A stretch of 64,000 nt of DNA from Allorhizobium pseudoryzae (GTDB lineage Bacteria > Pseudomonadota > Alphaproteobacteria > Rhizobiales > Rhizobiaceae): the NCBI RefSeq assembly GCF_011046245.1, contig NZ_CP049244.1, positions 620,001-684,000 on the forward strand, given 5' to 3'. The position numbers and the translations under genes were made by a program. Within the stretch, counting starts at the first letter, position 1; every line of letters begins with the position of its first letter. Shown here piece after piece: positions 34,559 through 44,328 of the stretch. Under the pieces are notes generated by a model that did no database searches, was not told the DNA's origin, and was given only the letters and a program-made list of their open reading frames with translations.

Positions 34559-36451
34559 ATGAGTGCTCCATCAGTGCAGGCGGATGCCGCGCTACAGGCT
34601 CCGGGCGTGGCAGCCATCGATGGCCCGGACCTGATCGAACAGGCCGGGCGGGTCATCGACCAGTTCGAGATGCGGTTCTTCGAAAGCCTGTTGTCGGCAC
34701 CCCGTCTTGCGTCCGATCTTGCCAATGCGGCAGATCATCTTCCGCAGGTGAATGACGCGGTTCTGGCAACGATCGCGGCAGGATTTTTCCTGATCGCTCT
34801 CTACGGCGCGATCTCGGCTGTCACCCGCCCCCGGCGGCTTGCGGCCGCAAAGGCCCGCATTCCGGTCATTGCCATGCTGCGGTTGACGGCCTGGAGCCTG
34901 CTGCCGTTTCTGGCAACGGCCGTAGCGGCTCGGTTTCTTCTCGTTCATGGGCTGGACGACATGGCAGAGCAATCCGGCTTCGTGCGCGACAGCTTGCTTG
35001 CCGTCGTCGTCTGGCTGGCCTCCCTCACGTTCCTCGCTCTGGTGCTGCGCCCCGGCATTGCTCACCTCCGGCTCGTCGCGCTGAACGAGCAAGGCGCCAG
35101 ACGCGCCTTTCGCTGGGGCGCCCTGCTGCTGGCCTTCGCCCAGCTGCAGGCGGCCGCGCTCGATGCCGCTGAACGGGCCGGCCTACCAAGGCCGTCGCTT
35201 GCCCTCCTTGCAGCGCTGGGGGCGGTAGCGCTCCTCATTCTCGTCTTGCGCCTTCTCGCGCAGCTGCGCCTCAGTGGCTTGAAGCCGCTCCTGCATCTCT
35301 GTCTCGTCTGGCTCGCCATCCTCGGCGTCGTCCTGTGGATCTGGGGCTGGGTGATGCAGAACATGGCGCTGTTTCAAGGCATGAAGGGATTGGTCATCGG
35401 CATCCTGATCGCGCTGGCCTTCGACCGGTCGATTGCGCTTAGCATCAGCCTCTCGCGGCGACCCGCCGTCATGCGGCTGCTGTTCGTCACCCGCGTCCTC
35501 GTCGATGCGCTCGCCATCGCCGTCATCCTGCGGGTGATTGCCGGCTACTGGCTGGTCGGCAGCCTCTCGCTGATCGATCCGGGCGACTGGCCCGACTATT
35601 CCAGGCGCCTCAACTTCGCCCTCGTGCTTCTGGTCTGCGCCTCGGGCCTCGCCGCCCTCATCCATGCGCTGATCGAAGCGCGCATCATGCCGCAGGAGGC
35701 GCTCGGCTCGCTGGACGACCAGGAACTGCAGCAGGCGCGCGTCTCCACCGTTCTGCCGATCATCCGCTTTTCGCTGCTTGCATTGATCGGCGGCGTGTTT
35801 TCGCTCGTCGCCCTGTCCGCACTCGGCATCGACACGACACCCGTCATGGCCGGCGCCGGCATCCTCGGCCTTGCCGTCAGCCTCGGCTCGCAGGCTTTGG
35901 TGAAGGACGTCATCTCCGGCGTCTTCTGGATGCTGGACGATGCGTTTCGCCTCGGCGAGGATGTCGAAATCGATGGCAAGCCGGGACGCATCGAGCGCAT
36001 CCAGATCCGCAGCCTGAGGCTTCGCGGTGCCGATGGCCGGCTGCACACCATCCCCTACGGCCAGATCGACATCGTCGCCAGTCGCAGCCGCAGCCTGATA
36101 ACGGCAAGGATCACCATCCGTCTGACGGACAGCCCGAGCACGGCGCAGCAGGACCGGCTGCTGCGTCTGGTGGGATCGACGCTGCGCAGCGAACCGGCCA
36201 TCCAGGCGGCGATCGTCGGCAAGATCACGCTCTCCGATGTGGTGACGGGCGCTCACGCCCACGAGCTCGGCCTCACCTTCAACCTGCTGCGGGTCTCCGC
36301 AGCAGGCGTGTTGCCGCTGATCCCGCCCCTGCTGCACGAGGTCCTGCAGACGACCGATCTCGCACTCGCGCAGGACGCGGTGGAGGTTTCTCTGGTGGAA
36401 ACGCCACTTGGCGGCGAGCCGACCATGCAGATCGCAGCGTCTACGCCATGA
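34559..36451 (+). CDS. MscS-family mechanosensitive channel, large multi-span type
   Basis: About 630 residues with around ten hydrophobic segments. The pore helix and MscS beta domain are near the C terminus (GIDTTPVMAGAGILGLAVSLG then GSQALVKDVISGVFWMLDDAFRLGEDVEIDG, about 440-490). Family knowledge: it opens on membrane tension and releases solutes on osmotic downshift. The ATG at 34559 with GAGG 6 nt upstream is chosen over the TTG at 34502. The gene overlaps or abuts a lipoprotein gene that starts after a 92-bp gap. Confidence 0.85.
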   Translation: MSAPSVQADAALQAPGVAAIDGPDLIEQAGRVIDQFEMRFFESLLSAPRLASDLANAADHLPQVNDAVLATIAAGFFLIALYGAISAVTRPRRLAAAKARIPVIAMLRLTAWSLLPFLATAVAARFLLVHGLDDMAEQSGFVRDSLLAVVVWLASLTFLALVLRPGIAHLRLVALNEQGARRAFRWGALLLAFAQLQAAALDAAERAGLPRPSLALLAALGAVALLILVLRLLAQLRLSGLKPLLHLCLVWLAILGVVLWIWGWVMQNMALFQGMKGLVIGILIALAFDRSIALSISLSRRPAVMRLLFVTRVLVDALAIAVILRVIAGYWLVGSLSLIDPGDWPDYSRRLNFALVLLVCASGLAALIHALIEARIMPQEALGSLDDQELQQARVSTVLPIIRFSLLALIGGVFSLVALSALGIDTTPVMAGAGILGLAVSLGSQALVKDVISGVFWMLDDAFRLGEDVEIDGKPGRIERIQIRSLRLRGADGRLHTIPYGQIDIVASRSRSLITARITIRLTDSPSTAQQDRLLRLVGSTLRSEPAIQAAIVGKITLSDVVTGAHAHELGLTFNLLRVSAAGVLPLIPPLLHEVLQTTDLALAQDAVEVSLVETPLGGEPTMQIAASTP

Positions 36452-36543
36452 TCATGGGATGGCGGGACGATGCGACCTGGACGAGTGTGCGCTGGCAATT
36501 CGCACGGCCCTGCGCTGCGAACCTGTCCATCTGGAGCAACGGA

Positions 36544-37683
36544 ATGCCGATCGTGACGGCCCTTTCCTGCAAAGCCAAGCGCGGCCTTGGTCGCGGCCTC
36601 ATCGCCGCCATGCTGGCGCTCACCGGCTGCGCCTCCGCCGACAAGGGCCTGCTGCAGCCGATCGAGGCGTCCGCAACTGAAAACCGCCAGCTGTTCATGC
36701 TCGCGGTCACCACACGCAAGCCGGACCCGGCCGAGAGAGGCTTCCTGTTCGGCCACGAGCGGGACAGCGCCGTGCATTTCGTGCGCCTTACCATGTCGAT
36801 GCCGAAGGGCCGCGAAGCCGGCACGCTTCCGGTATCCGCGCGCAACCCGGACCCTGAGAAAGATATCACGCTATCGAAAGCCACTCCGCTCAGCTACGCC
36901 GAGTTCAAGGCAGAGACGGCAGCGCCGATCGGCGCGACCGGCACGTCGAAGACGCACGCCATGATCTTCACCCACGGCTTCAACACGCGCTTCGACCAGG
37001 CTGCCGTCCGCTACGCACAGATCATCGAGGATACCGGCTTTGACGGCCGTCCGATCCTGTTCAGCTGGCCCTCAGAGGGTATTCCGACCGGCTATGGCTA
37101 CGACAAGGACTCCGCCAATTACAGTCGCGACGCCCTGCAGCAGCTGCTCGATGGACTGGCGAAAGAAAAGAACCTCGACCGCGTCGATATCTTCGCCCAT
37201 TCAATGGGCACCTGGCTGACGATGGAGACCCTGCGCCAGATGGCACTCTCGAAGGACAAGGCGGCGTTGGACCGGATCGGCACGGTGATCCTGGCGGCGC
37301 CCGACATCGATTTCGATGTGTTCCGCACCCAAATCAGCCAGCTCGGTCCGCTGGTCGGCCGTATCAAAGTTTACGTCTCTGCCGATGACCGCGCGCTGCA
37401 GCTGTCGCGCCGCCTGTTCGGCGGCAAGATCCGCGCCGGCGAGACGACCGATCTTGCCCAGTTCCGCGCGCTCGGCATCGAGGCCTACGACATTTCGGCG
37501 GTGAAAGGCGGGTTCGGCAAGAACCATGGAAAGGCCTTTGGCGATGGGCAGACCATCGCGAGCATCGGGCGAACCCTCTCCAGCCGTCCGGGGCCGATCA
37601 CGTCCAGCCTCGAGCATCTCGTCGTCGCCGTGCCGAGACTGGATGACGCCCTGCTGATTGCCACCGACCAGAGCAAACTTTGA
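36544..37683 (+). CDS. Lipoprotein alpha/beta-hydrolase (DUF900-like)
   Basis: A 379-residue protein. A lipobox (LTGC, Cys29) predicts a lipid-anchored envelope protein. The DUF900 alpha/beta-hydrolase fold shows FTHGFNT (oxyanion region, about 142), the nucleophile elbow AHSMG (about 219) and a C-terminal His-containing tail. The ATG at 36544, with GGAG 7 nt upstream and directly before the signal sequence, is preferred over the ATG at 36448 that overlaps the MscS stop. Substrate unknown. Confidence 0.8.
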   Translation: MPIVTALSCKAKRGLGRGLIAAMLALTGCASADKGLLQPIEASATENRQLFMLAVTTRKPDPAERGFLFGHERDSAVHFVRLTMSMPKGREAGTLPVSARNPDPEKDITLSKATPLSYAEFKAETAAPIGATGTSKTHAMIFTHGFNTRFDQAAVRYAQIIEDTGFDGRPILFSWPSEGIPTGYGYDKDSANYSRDALQQLLDGLAKEKNLDRVDIFAHSMGTWLTMETLRQMALSKDKAALDRIGTVILAAPDIDFDVFRTQISQLGPLVGRIKVYVSADDRALQLSRRLFGGKIRAGETTDLAQFRALGIEAYDISAVKGGFGKNHGKAFGDGQTIASIGRTLSSRPGPITSSLEHLVVAVPRLDDALLIATDQSKL

Positions 37684-37719
37684 ACAACCGAGCCTGTCTC
37701 AAAACCAAGGAGAAGCCGC

Positions 37720-37998
37720 ATGAAAACCCGTCATCTGATCGCCGCAGCCCTGTCTCTCACCCTTCTCGCGCCGCTCGCCGCCGAAGCGCAGCAGGAAGCC
37801 TTCATGGCCGCCGACAAGAACGGCGATACGAAACTCGACGCGAATGAATTCAAGACCTTCATCGACGGCCTTGCCGCCGCCGGCAATCCGATGGCCGGCA
37901 AGATCAAGGGGGCCGGACGCTATGGCCTCGCCTTTGGCCGCATCGACAAGGACAAGAACGGTCTTCTGACACCGGCGGAACTCTCCGCCCTGAAGTAA
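37720..37998 (+). CDS. Small secreted EF-hand protein
   Basis: A 92-residue protein with a signal peptide (MKTRHLIAAALSLTLLAPLA, cleavage near AEA) and two EF-hand loops: DKNGDTKLDANE and DKDKNGLLTPAE. Both have the Asp/Asn/Glu ligands for Ca2+. AAGGAG lies 7 nt upstream of the ATG. A periplasmic calcium-binding or buffer role is inferred. Confidence 0.85.
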   Translation: MKTRHLIAAALSLTLLAPLAAEAQQEAFMAADKNGDTKLDANEFKTFIDGLAAAGNPMAGKIKGAGRYGLAFGRIDKDKNGLLTPAELSALK

Positions 37999-38025
37999 GG
38001 ACCTGCTCCGCCTGGAGGCTTGATC

Positions 38026-39135
38026 ATGTACCGTCTGCTTGCCGCGCTGGGACTTCTGTCGTCGCTGGCCCTCCTGCCCCCGTCCGCCTCAGCCGAAGAG
38101 GCGAAACGCAGGGTGGTGATCGAAACGCCCCAGCCGGCGGACATCACCCGCTATCTGCAGTCGCCCGGATCGTTCAGCGCCGTCAATGCCGTCGATCTGG
38201 TCGCCCGCGTCTCCGGCACGCTGGAAGAGGTGAGGTTCCGTGATGGAGACTTCGTCCGCAAGGGGGAGACCGTCTTCGTGATCGAGCCTGAGCCCTACCG
38301 GATCAGCCTGTTGACGGCTGAGGCGGATCTGAAGCAGCAGCAGGCGAACCTGGAACAGGCGGTGGCGAATGCCGCCCGGCAGGAAACCCTGTCGGCGCGG
38401 CAGGTCGTCTCCGAAAGCACACGCGAAAGCGCCGATACCCAGAAGCGCATCGCGGAAGCGCAGGTGACGGCGGCGGAGGCCAAGCTGCGATCCGCCGCCC
38501 TCAGCCTATCTTATACGCAGGTCAAGGCGCCGTTCGATGGCATGCTCGGCGCACGAACCCTGGATGCCGGGGCCTATGTGAACGCCGCCTCGGCACCGAA
38601 GCTCGCCGTTCTGATAGAGCCGGATCCGCTCCATCTCAGCTTCTCCGCCACCGAACAGGAGGTGATCCTGATCCGCACGGCGCTTTCCGGCCGCAAGATC
38701 ACCCTTGGCGGGGACACTCCAATCCGGGTCGAGGCTGCGCTCTCGGAGGGAGACGGTTACACCTATGCCGGAACGCTGGACTACATTGCGCCGGAGATCG
38801 ATCGCGACACGGGGACGCTGACGCTGCGGGCGGTCTTTCCCAATCCGGATCGGTTCCTGTCTCCCGGCATGTTTGCACGGGTGCGCATTCCCCTCGGAAC
38901 GCGCCGCGCGGTGACGGTTCCCGAACGGGCCATCGGCAGCCTCCAGGGCAGCAACAGCGTGCTCGTCGTCGATGACAAGGGCGTGGTGCAACAACGCAAG
39001 GTCACGCTGGGCGACAGGACGCCCAATGGCCGGCGCGAAATCCTCTCCGGCATCGGCGAGACGGACCGCGTCGTGACGCTCGGCCTCGGCGGCTTACGCC
39101 CCGGCCAGGCGGTCGAGATCGTCGACCAGATCTGA
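38026..39135 (+). CDS. RND efflux periplasmic adaptor (membrane fusion protein)
   Basis: A 369-residue adaptor of the AcrA/MexA type. A signal peptide (MYRLLAALGLLSSLALLPPS) is followed by lipoyl halves, an alpha-helical hairpin (about 95-160) and beta-barrel domains. The ATG at 38026 has GGAGG 7 nt upstream. It lies 34 bp before the RND pump gene. No outer-membrane TolC-like gene follows, so the channel must be encoded elsewhere. Confidence 0.88.
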   Translation: MYRLLAALGLLSSLALLPPSASAEEAKRRVVIETPQPADITRYLQSPGSFSAVNAVDLVARVSGTLEEVRFRDGDFVRKGETVFVIEPEPYRISLLTAEADLKQQQANLEQAVANAARQETLSARQVVSESTRESADTQKRIAEAQVTAAEAKLRSAALSLSYTQVKAPFDGMLGARTLDAGAYVNAASAPKLAVLIEPDPLHLSFSATEQEVILIRTALSGRKITLGGDTPIRVEAALSEGDGYTYAGTLDYIAPEIDRDTGTLTLRAVFPNPDRFLSPGMFARVRIPLGTRRAVTVPERAIGSLQGSNSVLVVDDKGVVQQRKVTLGDRTPNGRREILSGIGETDRVVTLGLGGLRPGQAVEIVDQI

Positions 39136-39169
39136 CACTTCCCCATTTCGTCCCACAGGGAGCGCTGCA

Positions 39170-42100
39170 ATGGCCCGATTTTTCATCGATCGCCCGGTTC
39201 TGGCCAATGTCATCGCCATCCTGACGATCATTCTAGGGCTGGTGGCGATGCTGCGCCTGCCGGTCGCCCAGTATCCGAATGTCGTGCCGCCCTCGATCCA
39301 GGTAACGGCGCGTTATCCCGGTGCCAATGCGGAAACCATCGTGCAGGATGTGGCGCTTCAGATCGAAAGCCGCGTCAACGGCGTCGAGGGCATGCTCTAC
39401 ATGCAATCGACCGCGACGAGCGACGGTGCCTATACGCTCACCGTCACCTTCGCCATCGGCACCGATCCGGACGAGGCGCAGATCCTGGTGCAGAACCGCG
39501 TGGCCGGCGCCGTGCCGCTTCTGCCGGATGCGGTCCAGTCGCAGGGCGTGCAGACGGCAAAGCGGTCCACCTCGATCCTCGCGATCGTCGCGCTGACCTC
39601 CGACAATCCCGACCATGACAGCCTGTTCATGGCCAATTACGGAACGATCAGCCTGGTGGACGAAATCGCCCGCGTGCCGGGCATCGGCGCCGTCAACGTC
39701 TTCGGCTCGGGAAGTTATGCGGTGCGCATCTGGATGGACCCGCAGAAAATGGCGGCCCGCGGCCTCATCCCCTCCGATGTCATGACCGCCATCCGCCAGC
39801 AGAGCCGGACATCCTCTGCCGGTCAGCTGGCGCTTCCGCCGGTACCGGCCGGGCAGGAATTCCAGTACACGCTGAAACTCGCCTCGAAGCTCGAAGACGT
39901 CCGGGACTTTTCCGGCATCATCCTGAAGGTCAGCGACGGAGGCGACATTGTGCGGCTGGGCGATGTGGCACGCATCGAGCTTGGCGCACAACAATACAGC
40001 CAGCAGTTTGCGATCAACGGCAAGCCGGCGGCGGGTCTGGCGCTGTTCCTGCTGCCGGACGCCAATGCGTTGGAGACGATCGATGCCGTGAAGGCGCGGA
40101 TGGCGGAGCTTTCGGCTCAGTTTCCCCAGGGTCTTTCCTATTCCGTGCCCTTCGATACGACGCTCTTCGTCTCCGCCGCCATCGGCGACGTCTATCATAC
40201 GCTGATCGAAGCCGCCGTGCTGGTGCTTCTCGTCATCCTGCTCTTCCTGCAGAACTGGCGGGCGACGCTGGTGCCGGCGACGACGGTGCCGGTCACCATT
40301 ATCGGCGCCTTCGCTGCACTGGCTCTGTTTGGTTTCTCGATCAACCTTTCGACGCTGTTTGCCATCATTCTCGCCATCGGCATCGTCGTGGATGATGCGA
40401 TCGTGGTGGTCGAGGCGGCCACCAAACATATCGAGGCCGGGGCCGCGCCGCGCGAGGCGGCCGCACGCGCCATGGACGAGCTGTTCGGCCCGATCATCGG
40501 CATCACGCTGGTGCTGCTCGCCGTATTCCTGCCGGCCTCCTTCCTGCCGGGGCTCAGCGGCGAGATGTACCGGCAGTTTTCGCTGGTGATCGCGGCCACC
40601 GCCCTGATCAGCGCCCTCAACGCCGTGACGCTGAAGCCGACACAATGTGCGCTGTGGCTGAAGCCGCATGTCAAAGGCCGGCGCAAGAACCTGATCTATC
40701 GCGGCTTCGATGTGGTCTATGGCGGGCTGGAGCGCCTCTATATCCGCCTGATCCGCCGGATGATCGGCTTCAGCCTCGTTCTGTCGATTGTGGCGCTTGT
40801 GCTGGCCGGGCTTGCCGTGGCGCTGCTCGCGCGCGTTCCGACCGCCTTCCTGCCGGTCGAGGATCAGGGTTATTTTCTGGTCTCCGTCCAGTTGCCGGAA
40901 GGTTCCTCGCTGGAACGAACGGCGACGGCGCTGGAGGATGTGCGCCGGCGCGTCGAGGACATGGACGTTGTCGAGACCGTGGTGGCGATCAGCGGGCTTT
41001 CGGCGCTGAACGGCAATGCGAGCCTTGCCAATGCCGGCGTCGCCTACGTCATCCTCAAGGACTGGAGCCTCCGCGCCAAGGGCGAGGATCTCCTGTCGCT
41101 CTACCTCGCGCTGTGCGAGCGCCTACGCAACCTGCCGGACGGCCAGGCGCTCGTCCTGCCGCCGCCACCGATCCAGGGGATCGGCAATGCCGCAGGCTTT
41201 GCGCTGCAGATCCAGTCCCGCGACGGCAATTTCGACTACGAACGCCTGGCCGAGGTCGGCGCGAGCATTGCCCAGCGCGCGGGGAGCGATCAGACATTCC
41301 GCGAAGCTTTCAGCCCGTTCAGGGCCGATGCGCCGCAATATGCGGTGCTGATCGACCGGGTGAAGGCGCAGACCCGCAAGGTCGATGTCGGCCAGGCCTA
41401 TGATACGGTCGGCCAGTATATCGGCTCGTCCTATGCCGGGCAGATCAATTTGTTCGGGCGGGTCTTCCAGGTCTATGTGCAGGCGGAGGCTGAACGGCGC
41501 ATCACCGTCGCCGATCTCGAACAGCTGCAACTCAGAAGCGCCACCGGCCAGATGGTACCGCTCGGTGCGATCGCCGAGGTTGAGGCGGTCACCGGCCCTG
41601 CCCTGATCAGCCTCTACAATCTTTATCCGTCCGCACAGATCATCGGCTCCCAGGCCGCCGGCTTCTCGACCGGTCAGGCGCTCGACCGTCTGGACGAGAT
41701 CACGAAGGACCTGCTACCGGACGGCTATTCCAAGGAATGGACAGCGGTCTCCTACCAGGAGCGGGTGCTCGGCGGGCAGATCTATCTCGTCTATGCGCTC
41801 AGCCTTCTCCTCGTCTACATCGTGCTCGCCGGGCAATACGAAAGCTGGTGGGCGCCGATCAGCATCATTGCCACTGTTCCGCTGGCGCTCATCGGCACCG
41901 CGCTGACGCTGCTCGCCGTCAACGCCTCCGTCAATCTCTACACGCAGATCGGCCTCGTGCTTTTGATCGCACTGTCGGCCAAGAACGCCATCCTCATCGT
42001 TGAGACAGGGCGGCACCTCCGTTTCCACGAAGGCCGCAGCATCATGGATGCGGCGCTCGAAGCGGCGGGATCGCGCTTCCGCCCGATCCTGATGACCTCG

Positions 42101-42301
42101 ATCGCCTTCATCCTCGGCGTCGTGCCGCTGGTGCTGCAGACCGGCGCCGGCGCCAGTGCGCAGAAATCGATCGGCATTACGGTGCTGACCGGCATGCTTG
42201 GCTCCACCTGCCTGACCGTGGTGTTCGTGCCGCCCTTCTTCGTCGTCCTGCAGCGCATCGAGGAGTTTTTCCGTAAGGAGCCGGTCTCGGGCGGCCCTTG
42301 A
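39170..42301 (+). CDS. RND multidrug efflux pump, HAE1/AcrB type
   Basis: A 1043-residue inner-membrane pump with the two-fold RND layout: membrane segment 1 at 10-30, a large periplasmic porter domain, segments 2-6 (about 340-470), a second porter domain and segments 8-12 (about 870-1020). The proton relay Asp pair is visible in segment 4 (GIVVDDAIVVVE) and the Lys in segment 10 (ALSAKNAILIVE). It exports hydrophobic or amphiphilic compounds together with the upstream adaptor. Confidence 0.9.
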   Translation: MARFFIDRPVLANVIAILTIILGLVAMLRLPVAQYPNVVPPSIQVTARYPGANAETIVQDVALQIESRVNGVEGMLYMQSTATSDGAYTLTVTFAIGTDPDEAQILVQNRVAGAVPLLPDAVQSQGVQTAKRSTSILAIVALTSDNPDHDSLFMANYGTISLVDEIARVPGIGAVNVFGSGSYAVRIWMDPQKMAARGLIPSDVMTAIRQQSRTSSAGQLALPPVPAGQEFQYTLKLASKLEDVRDFSGIILKVSDGGDIVRLGDVARIELGAQQYSQQFAINGKPAAGLALFLLPDANALETIDAVKARMAELSAQFPQGLSYSVPFDTTLFVSAAIGDVYHTLIEAAVLVLLVILLFLQNWRATLVPATTVPVTIIGAFAALALFGFSINLSTLFAIILAIGIVVDDAIVVVEAATKHIEAGAAPREAAARAMDELFGPIIGITLVLLAVFLPASFLPGLSGEMYRQFSLVIAATALISALNAVTLKPTQCALWLKPHVKGRRKNLIYRGFDVVYGGLERLYIRLIRRMIGFSLVLSIVALVLAGLAVALLARVPTAFLPVEDQGYFLVSVQLPEGSSLERTATALEDVRRRVEDMDVVETVVAISGLSALNGNASLANAGVAYVILKDWSLRAKGEDLLSLYLALCERLRNLPDGQALVLPPPPIQGIGNAAGFALQIQSRDGNFDYERLAEVGASIAQRAGSDQTFREAFSPFRADAPQYAVLIDRVKAQTRKVDVGQAYDTVGQYIGSSYAGQINLFGRVFQVYVQAEAERRITVADLEQLQLRSATGQMVPLGAIAEVEAVTGPALISLYNLYPSAQIIGSQAAGFSTGQALDRLDEITKDLLPDGYSKEWTAVSYQERVLGGQIYLVYALSLLLVYIVLAGQYESWWAPISIIATVPLALIGTALTLLAVNASVNLYTQIGLVLLIALSAKNAILIVETGRHLRFHEGRSIMDAALEAAGSRFRPILMTSIAFILGVVPLVLQTGAGASAQKSIGITVLTGMLGSTCLTVVFVPPFFVVLQRIEEFFRKEPVSGGP

Positions 42302-42316
42302 TGACGGACGGGCGCC

Positions 42317-42334
42317 TTTATCTTTTCCTTATAC
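42317..42334. promoter_or_regulatory. KdpE box candidate upstream of the kdp operon
   Basis: TTTATCTTTTCCTTATAC closely resembles the E. coli KdpE site, which has two TTTA(T/C)A-type half-sites separated by a T-rich spacer. It lies about 75-93 bp upstream of the first micro-ORF of the operon. The match is by eye and to the E. coli example only. Confidence 0.5.
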
Positions 42335-42409
42335 GCGCCAAACCTCTTCCCCATCGAAACCTGACGCCGATCGCGATTAGTTTTTCCTGACCCAACAGGA
42401 GAAACGGAC

Positions 42410-42493
42410 ATGTCCGACATCATCTTCCTCGCGCTTGGCAGCGGCACGCTTTTCGTGCTGGCGCTTTATGCGCGAAGCCTCGACCGGCTGTGA
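42410..42493 (+). CDS. 27-residue membrane peptide ahead of kdpF
   Basis: A tiny ORF with AGGAG 8 nt before the ATG and one membrane span (IIFLALGSGTLFVLALYA) ending ARSLDRL. It is not KdpF, which follows 9 bp later. Similar short membrane peptides seem to accompany kdp operons in other alphaproteobacteria as far as I recall. A role in stabilising the Kdp complex is a guess. The coding potential is supported by the ribosome-binding site and the spacing. Confidence 0.6.
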   Translation: MSDIIFLALGSGTLFVLALYARSLDRL

Positions 42494-42502
42494 GGCGAGC
42501 CC

Positions 42503-42589
42503 ATGCTTGAACCTCTTTTCGGTCTCGCCGTGGCGCTTGGCCTCGGCATTTATCTCGTGGCCACGCTTTTGCGGCCCGAGCGCTTCTGA
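42503..42589 (+). CDS. kdpF: KdpF, small subunit of the K+-transporting ATPase
   Basis: A 28-residue single-span peptide (LFGLAVALGLGIYLVATLL followed by RPERF), the classic KdpF pattern. KdpF stabilises the KdpFABC complex in the inner membrane. It lies 9 bp after the 27-residue peptide gene and 18 bp before kdpA. Confidence 0.85.
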   Translation: MLEPLFGLAVALGLGIYLVATLLRPERF

Positions 42590-42607
42590 TCCTCCCGGAG
42601 AATCCCC

Positions 42608-44317
42608 ATGACCATCATCGGGTGGCTGCAGATCAGCCTCCTCTTCTTCGCCGTGCTCCTCGCCATCAAGCCGCTGGGGCTTTACATGGCAAAGGTGTTT
42701 GCCGGCGAACGCACCCTCCTGTCCCCCGTGCTCTGGCGTGTCGAGAGCGATCTCTATCGCCTCGCCGGCATTCGCCCCGACAAGGAGCAGAGCTGGCTTG
42801 CCTATACGCTCGCCATGCTCGCCTTCTCGCTTGCCGGCTTTGTTTCGTTGTACGCGATCCTGCGCCTGCAGGCCTATCTGCCGCTCAATCCGCAGGGTTT
42901 TGCCGGCATGCCCGCGGATCTTGCCTTCAACACGGCGGTTTCCTTCGTCACGAACACCAACTGGCAGAACTATGGGGGCGAAACGACGCTCAGCCATTTC
43001 AGTCAGATGGCGGGCCTGACGGTGCAGAACTTCGTCTCGGCCGCCACCGGCATGGCGCTTGCCATCGCGTTCACCCGGGCGCTTGCGCGTTCAAAAGTTT
43101 CGACGCTCGGCAATTTCTGGGTCGATCTGACGCGTGCCACGCTTTACGTGCTGCTGCCGATCGCATTCCTGATCGCCGTCGCCTTCGTCGCCATGGGCCT
43201 TCCGCAGACCCTTGATGCATCGATCAGCGCCACCACGCTGGAAGGTGCCAACCAGGTCATATCGCTCGGTCCGGTCGCGTCACAGGAGGCGATCAAGCAG
43301 CTCGGCACGAATGGTGGCGGTTTCTTCAACGTCAATGCCGCGCATCCCTTCGAGAACCCGACCGCCTGGTCCAACTATCTCAACATCTTCGCCATGCTCT
43401 CGCTGTCGGCGGCGCTGGTCTATACCTTTGGCCAGATGATCGGGAACCGCCGCCAGGGCTGGGCGCTGATTGCCGCCATTGCCGTGCTTCTCGTCTCCGG
43501 CGTTGCCGTCACCTATTGGGCGGAAGCCGCCGGTAATCCGATCCTGACGGCTCTCGGCGTCGATCCCTCGCTCGGCAACATGGAGGGCAAGGAAGTGCGC
43601 TTCGGTGAGGCCATGACGGCGCTCTATGCGACGGTCACGACCGGTCTCTCGGATGGCGGCGTCAACGGCATGCATGGGTCCTTCACCGGGCTTGGCGGCC
43701 TGGTGCCGATGTTCCTGATCCAGCTTGGCGAAGTACTGCCGGGAGGGGTCGGCTCCGGCCTCTACGGCCTCCTGGTCTTTGCGCTTCTGTCGGTCTTCGT
43801 GGCCGGCCTGATGGTGGGCCGCACGCCGGAATTCCTCGGCAAGAAGATCGAAGGCCGCGAGATGAAGTTCGCCATGCTCGCCGTGCTCATCCTGCCGCTG
43901 GTCATCCTTGGCTTCACCGCCATTTCCGCAGTTCTTCCCTTCGCGGTGGCGAGCGTCGGCACGGCCGGCCCGCACGGGCTGTCGGAAATTCTGTATGCCT
44001 TCACCTCGGCAGCCGGCAATAACGGTTCGGCCTTCGGCGGGCTCACCGGCAACACGGTCTGGTACAACACGACCCTCGGCATTGCCATGCTGCTCGGCCG
44101 CTTTGCCTATGTGGTGCCGGTCATGGCGATTGCCGGTTCGCTGGCCGCCAAGGTCAAGGCACCGGCTTCCGCCGGTACATTCCCAACGGACGGGCCGCTC
44201 TTCGTCGGGCTGCTGGTCGGCATCATTCTCATTCTCGGCGGCCTGCAGTTTCTCCCGGCCCTCGTGCTTGGCCCCATCGTCGATCATCTTTCCATGCTCG
44301 CCGGCCAAACCTTCTGA
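42608..44317 (+). CDS. kdpA: KdpA, K+-binding channel subunit
   Basis: A 569-residue membrane protein that forms the K+ selectivity filter of Kdp. Ten hydrophobic segments and the filter loops are visible, including [11 protein letters not shown] (about 117), [20 protein letters not shown] (about 236), [14 protein letters not shown] and [11 protein letters not shown]. It is 11 bp upstream of kdpB. Confidence 0.96.
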   Translation: MTIIGWLQISLLFFAVLLAIKPLGLYMAKVFAGERTLLSPVLWRVESDLYRLAGIRPDKEQSWLAYTLAMLAFSLAGFVSLYAILRLQAYLPLNPQGFAGMPADLAFNTAVSFVTNTNWQNYGGETTLSHFSQMAGLTVQNFVSAATGMALAIAFTRALARSKVSTLGNFWVDLTRATLYVLLPIAFLIAVAFVAMGLPQTLDASISATTLEGANQVISLGPVASQEAIKQLGTNGGGFFNVNAAHPFENPTAWSNYLNIFAMLSLSAALVYTFGQMIGNRRQGWALIAAIAVLLVSGVAVTYWAEAAGNPILTALGVDPSLGNMEGKEVRFGEAMTALYATVTTGLSDGGVNGMHGSFTGLGGLVPMFLIQLGEVLPGGVGSGLYGLLVFALLSVFVAGLMVGRTPEFLGKKIEGREMKFAMLAVLILPLVILGFTAISAVLPFAVASVGTAGPHGLSEILYAFTSAAGNNGSAFGGLTGNTVWYNTTLGIAMLLGRFAYVVPVMAIAGSLAAKVKAPASAGTFPTDGPLFVGLLVGIILILGGLQFLPALVLGPIVDHLSMLAGQTF

Positions 44318-44328
44318 AGGAACTTCCC

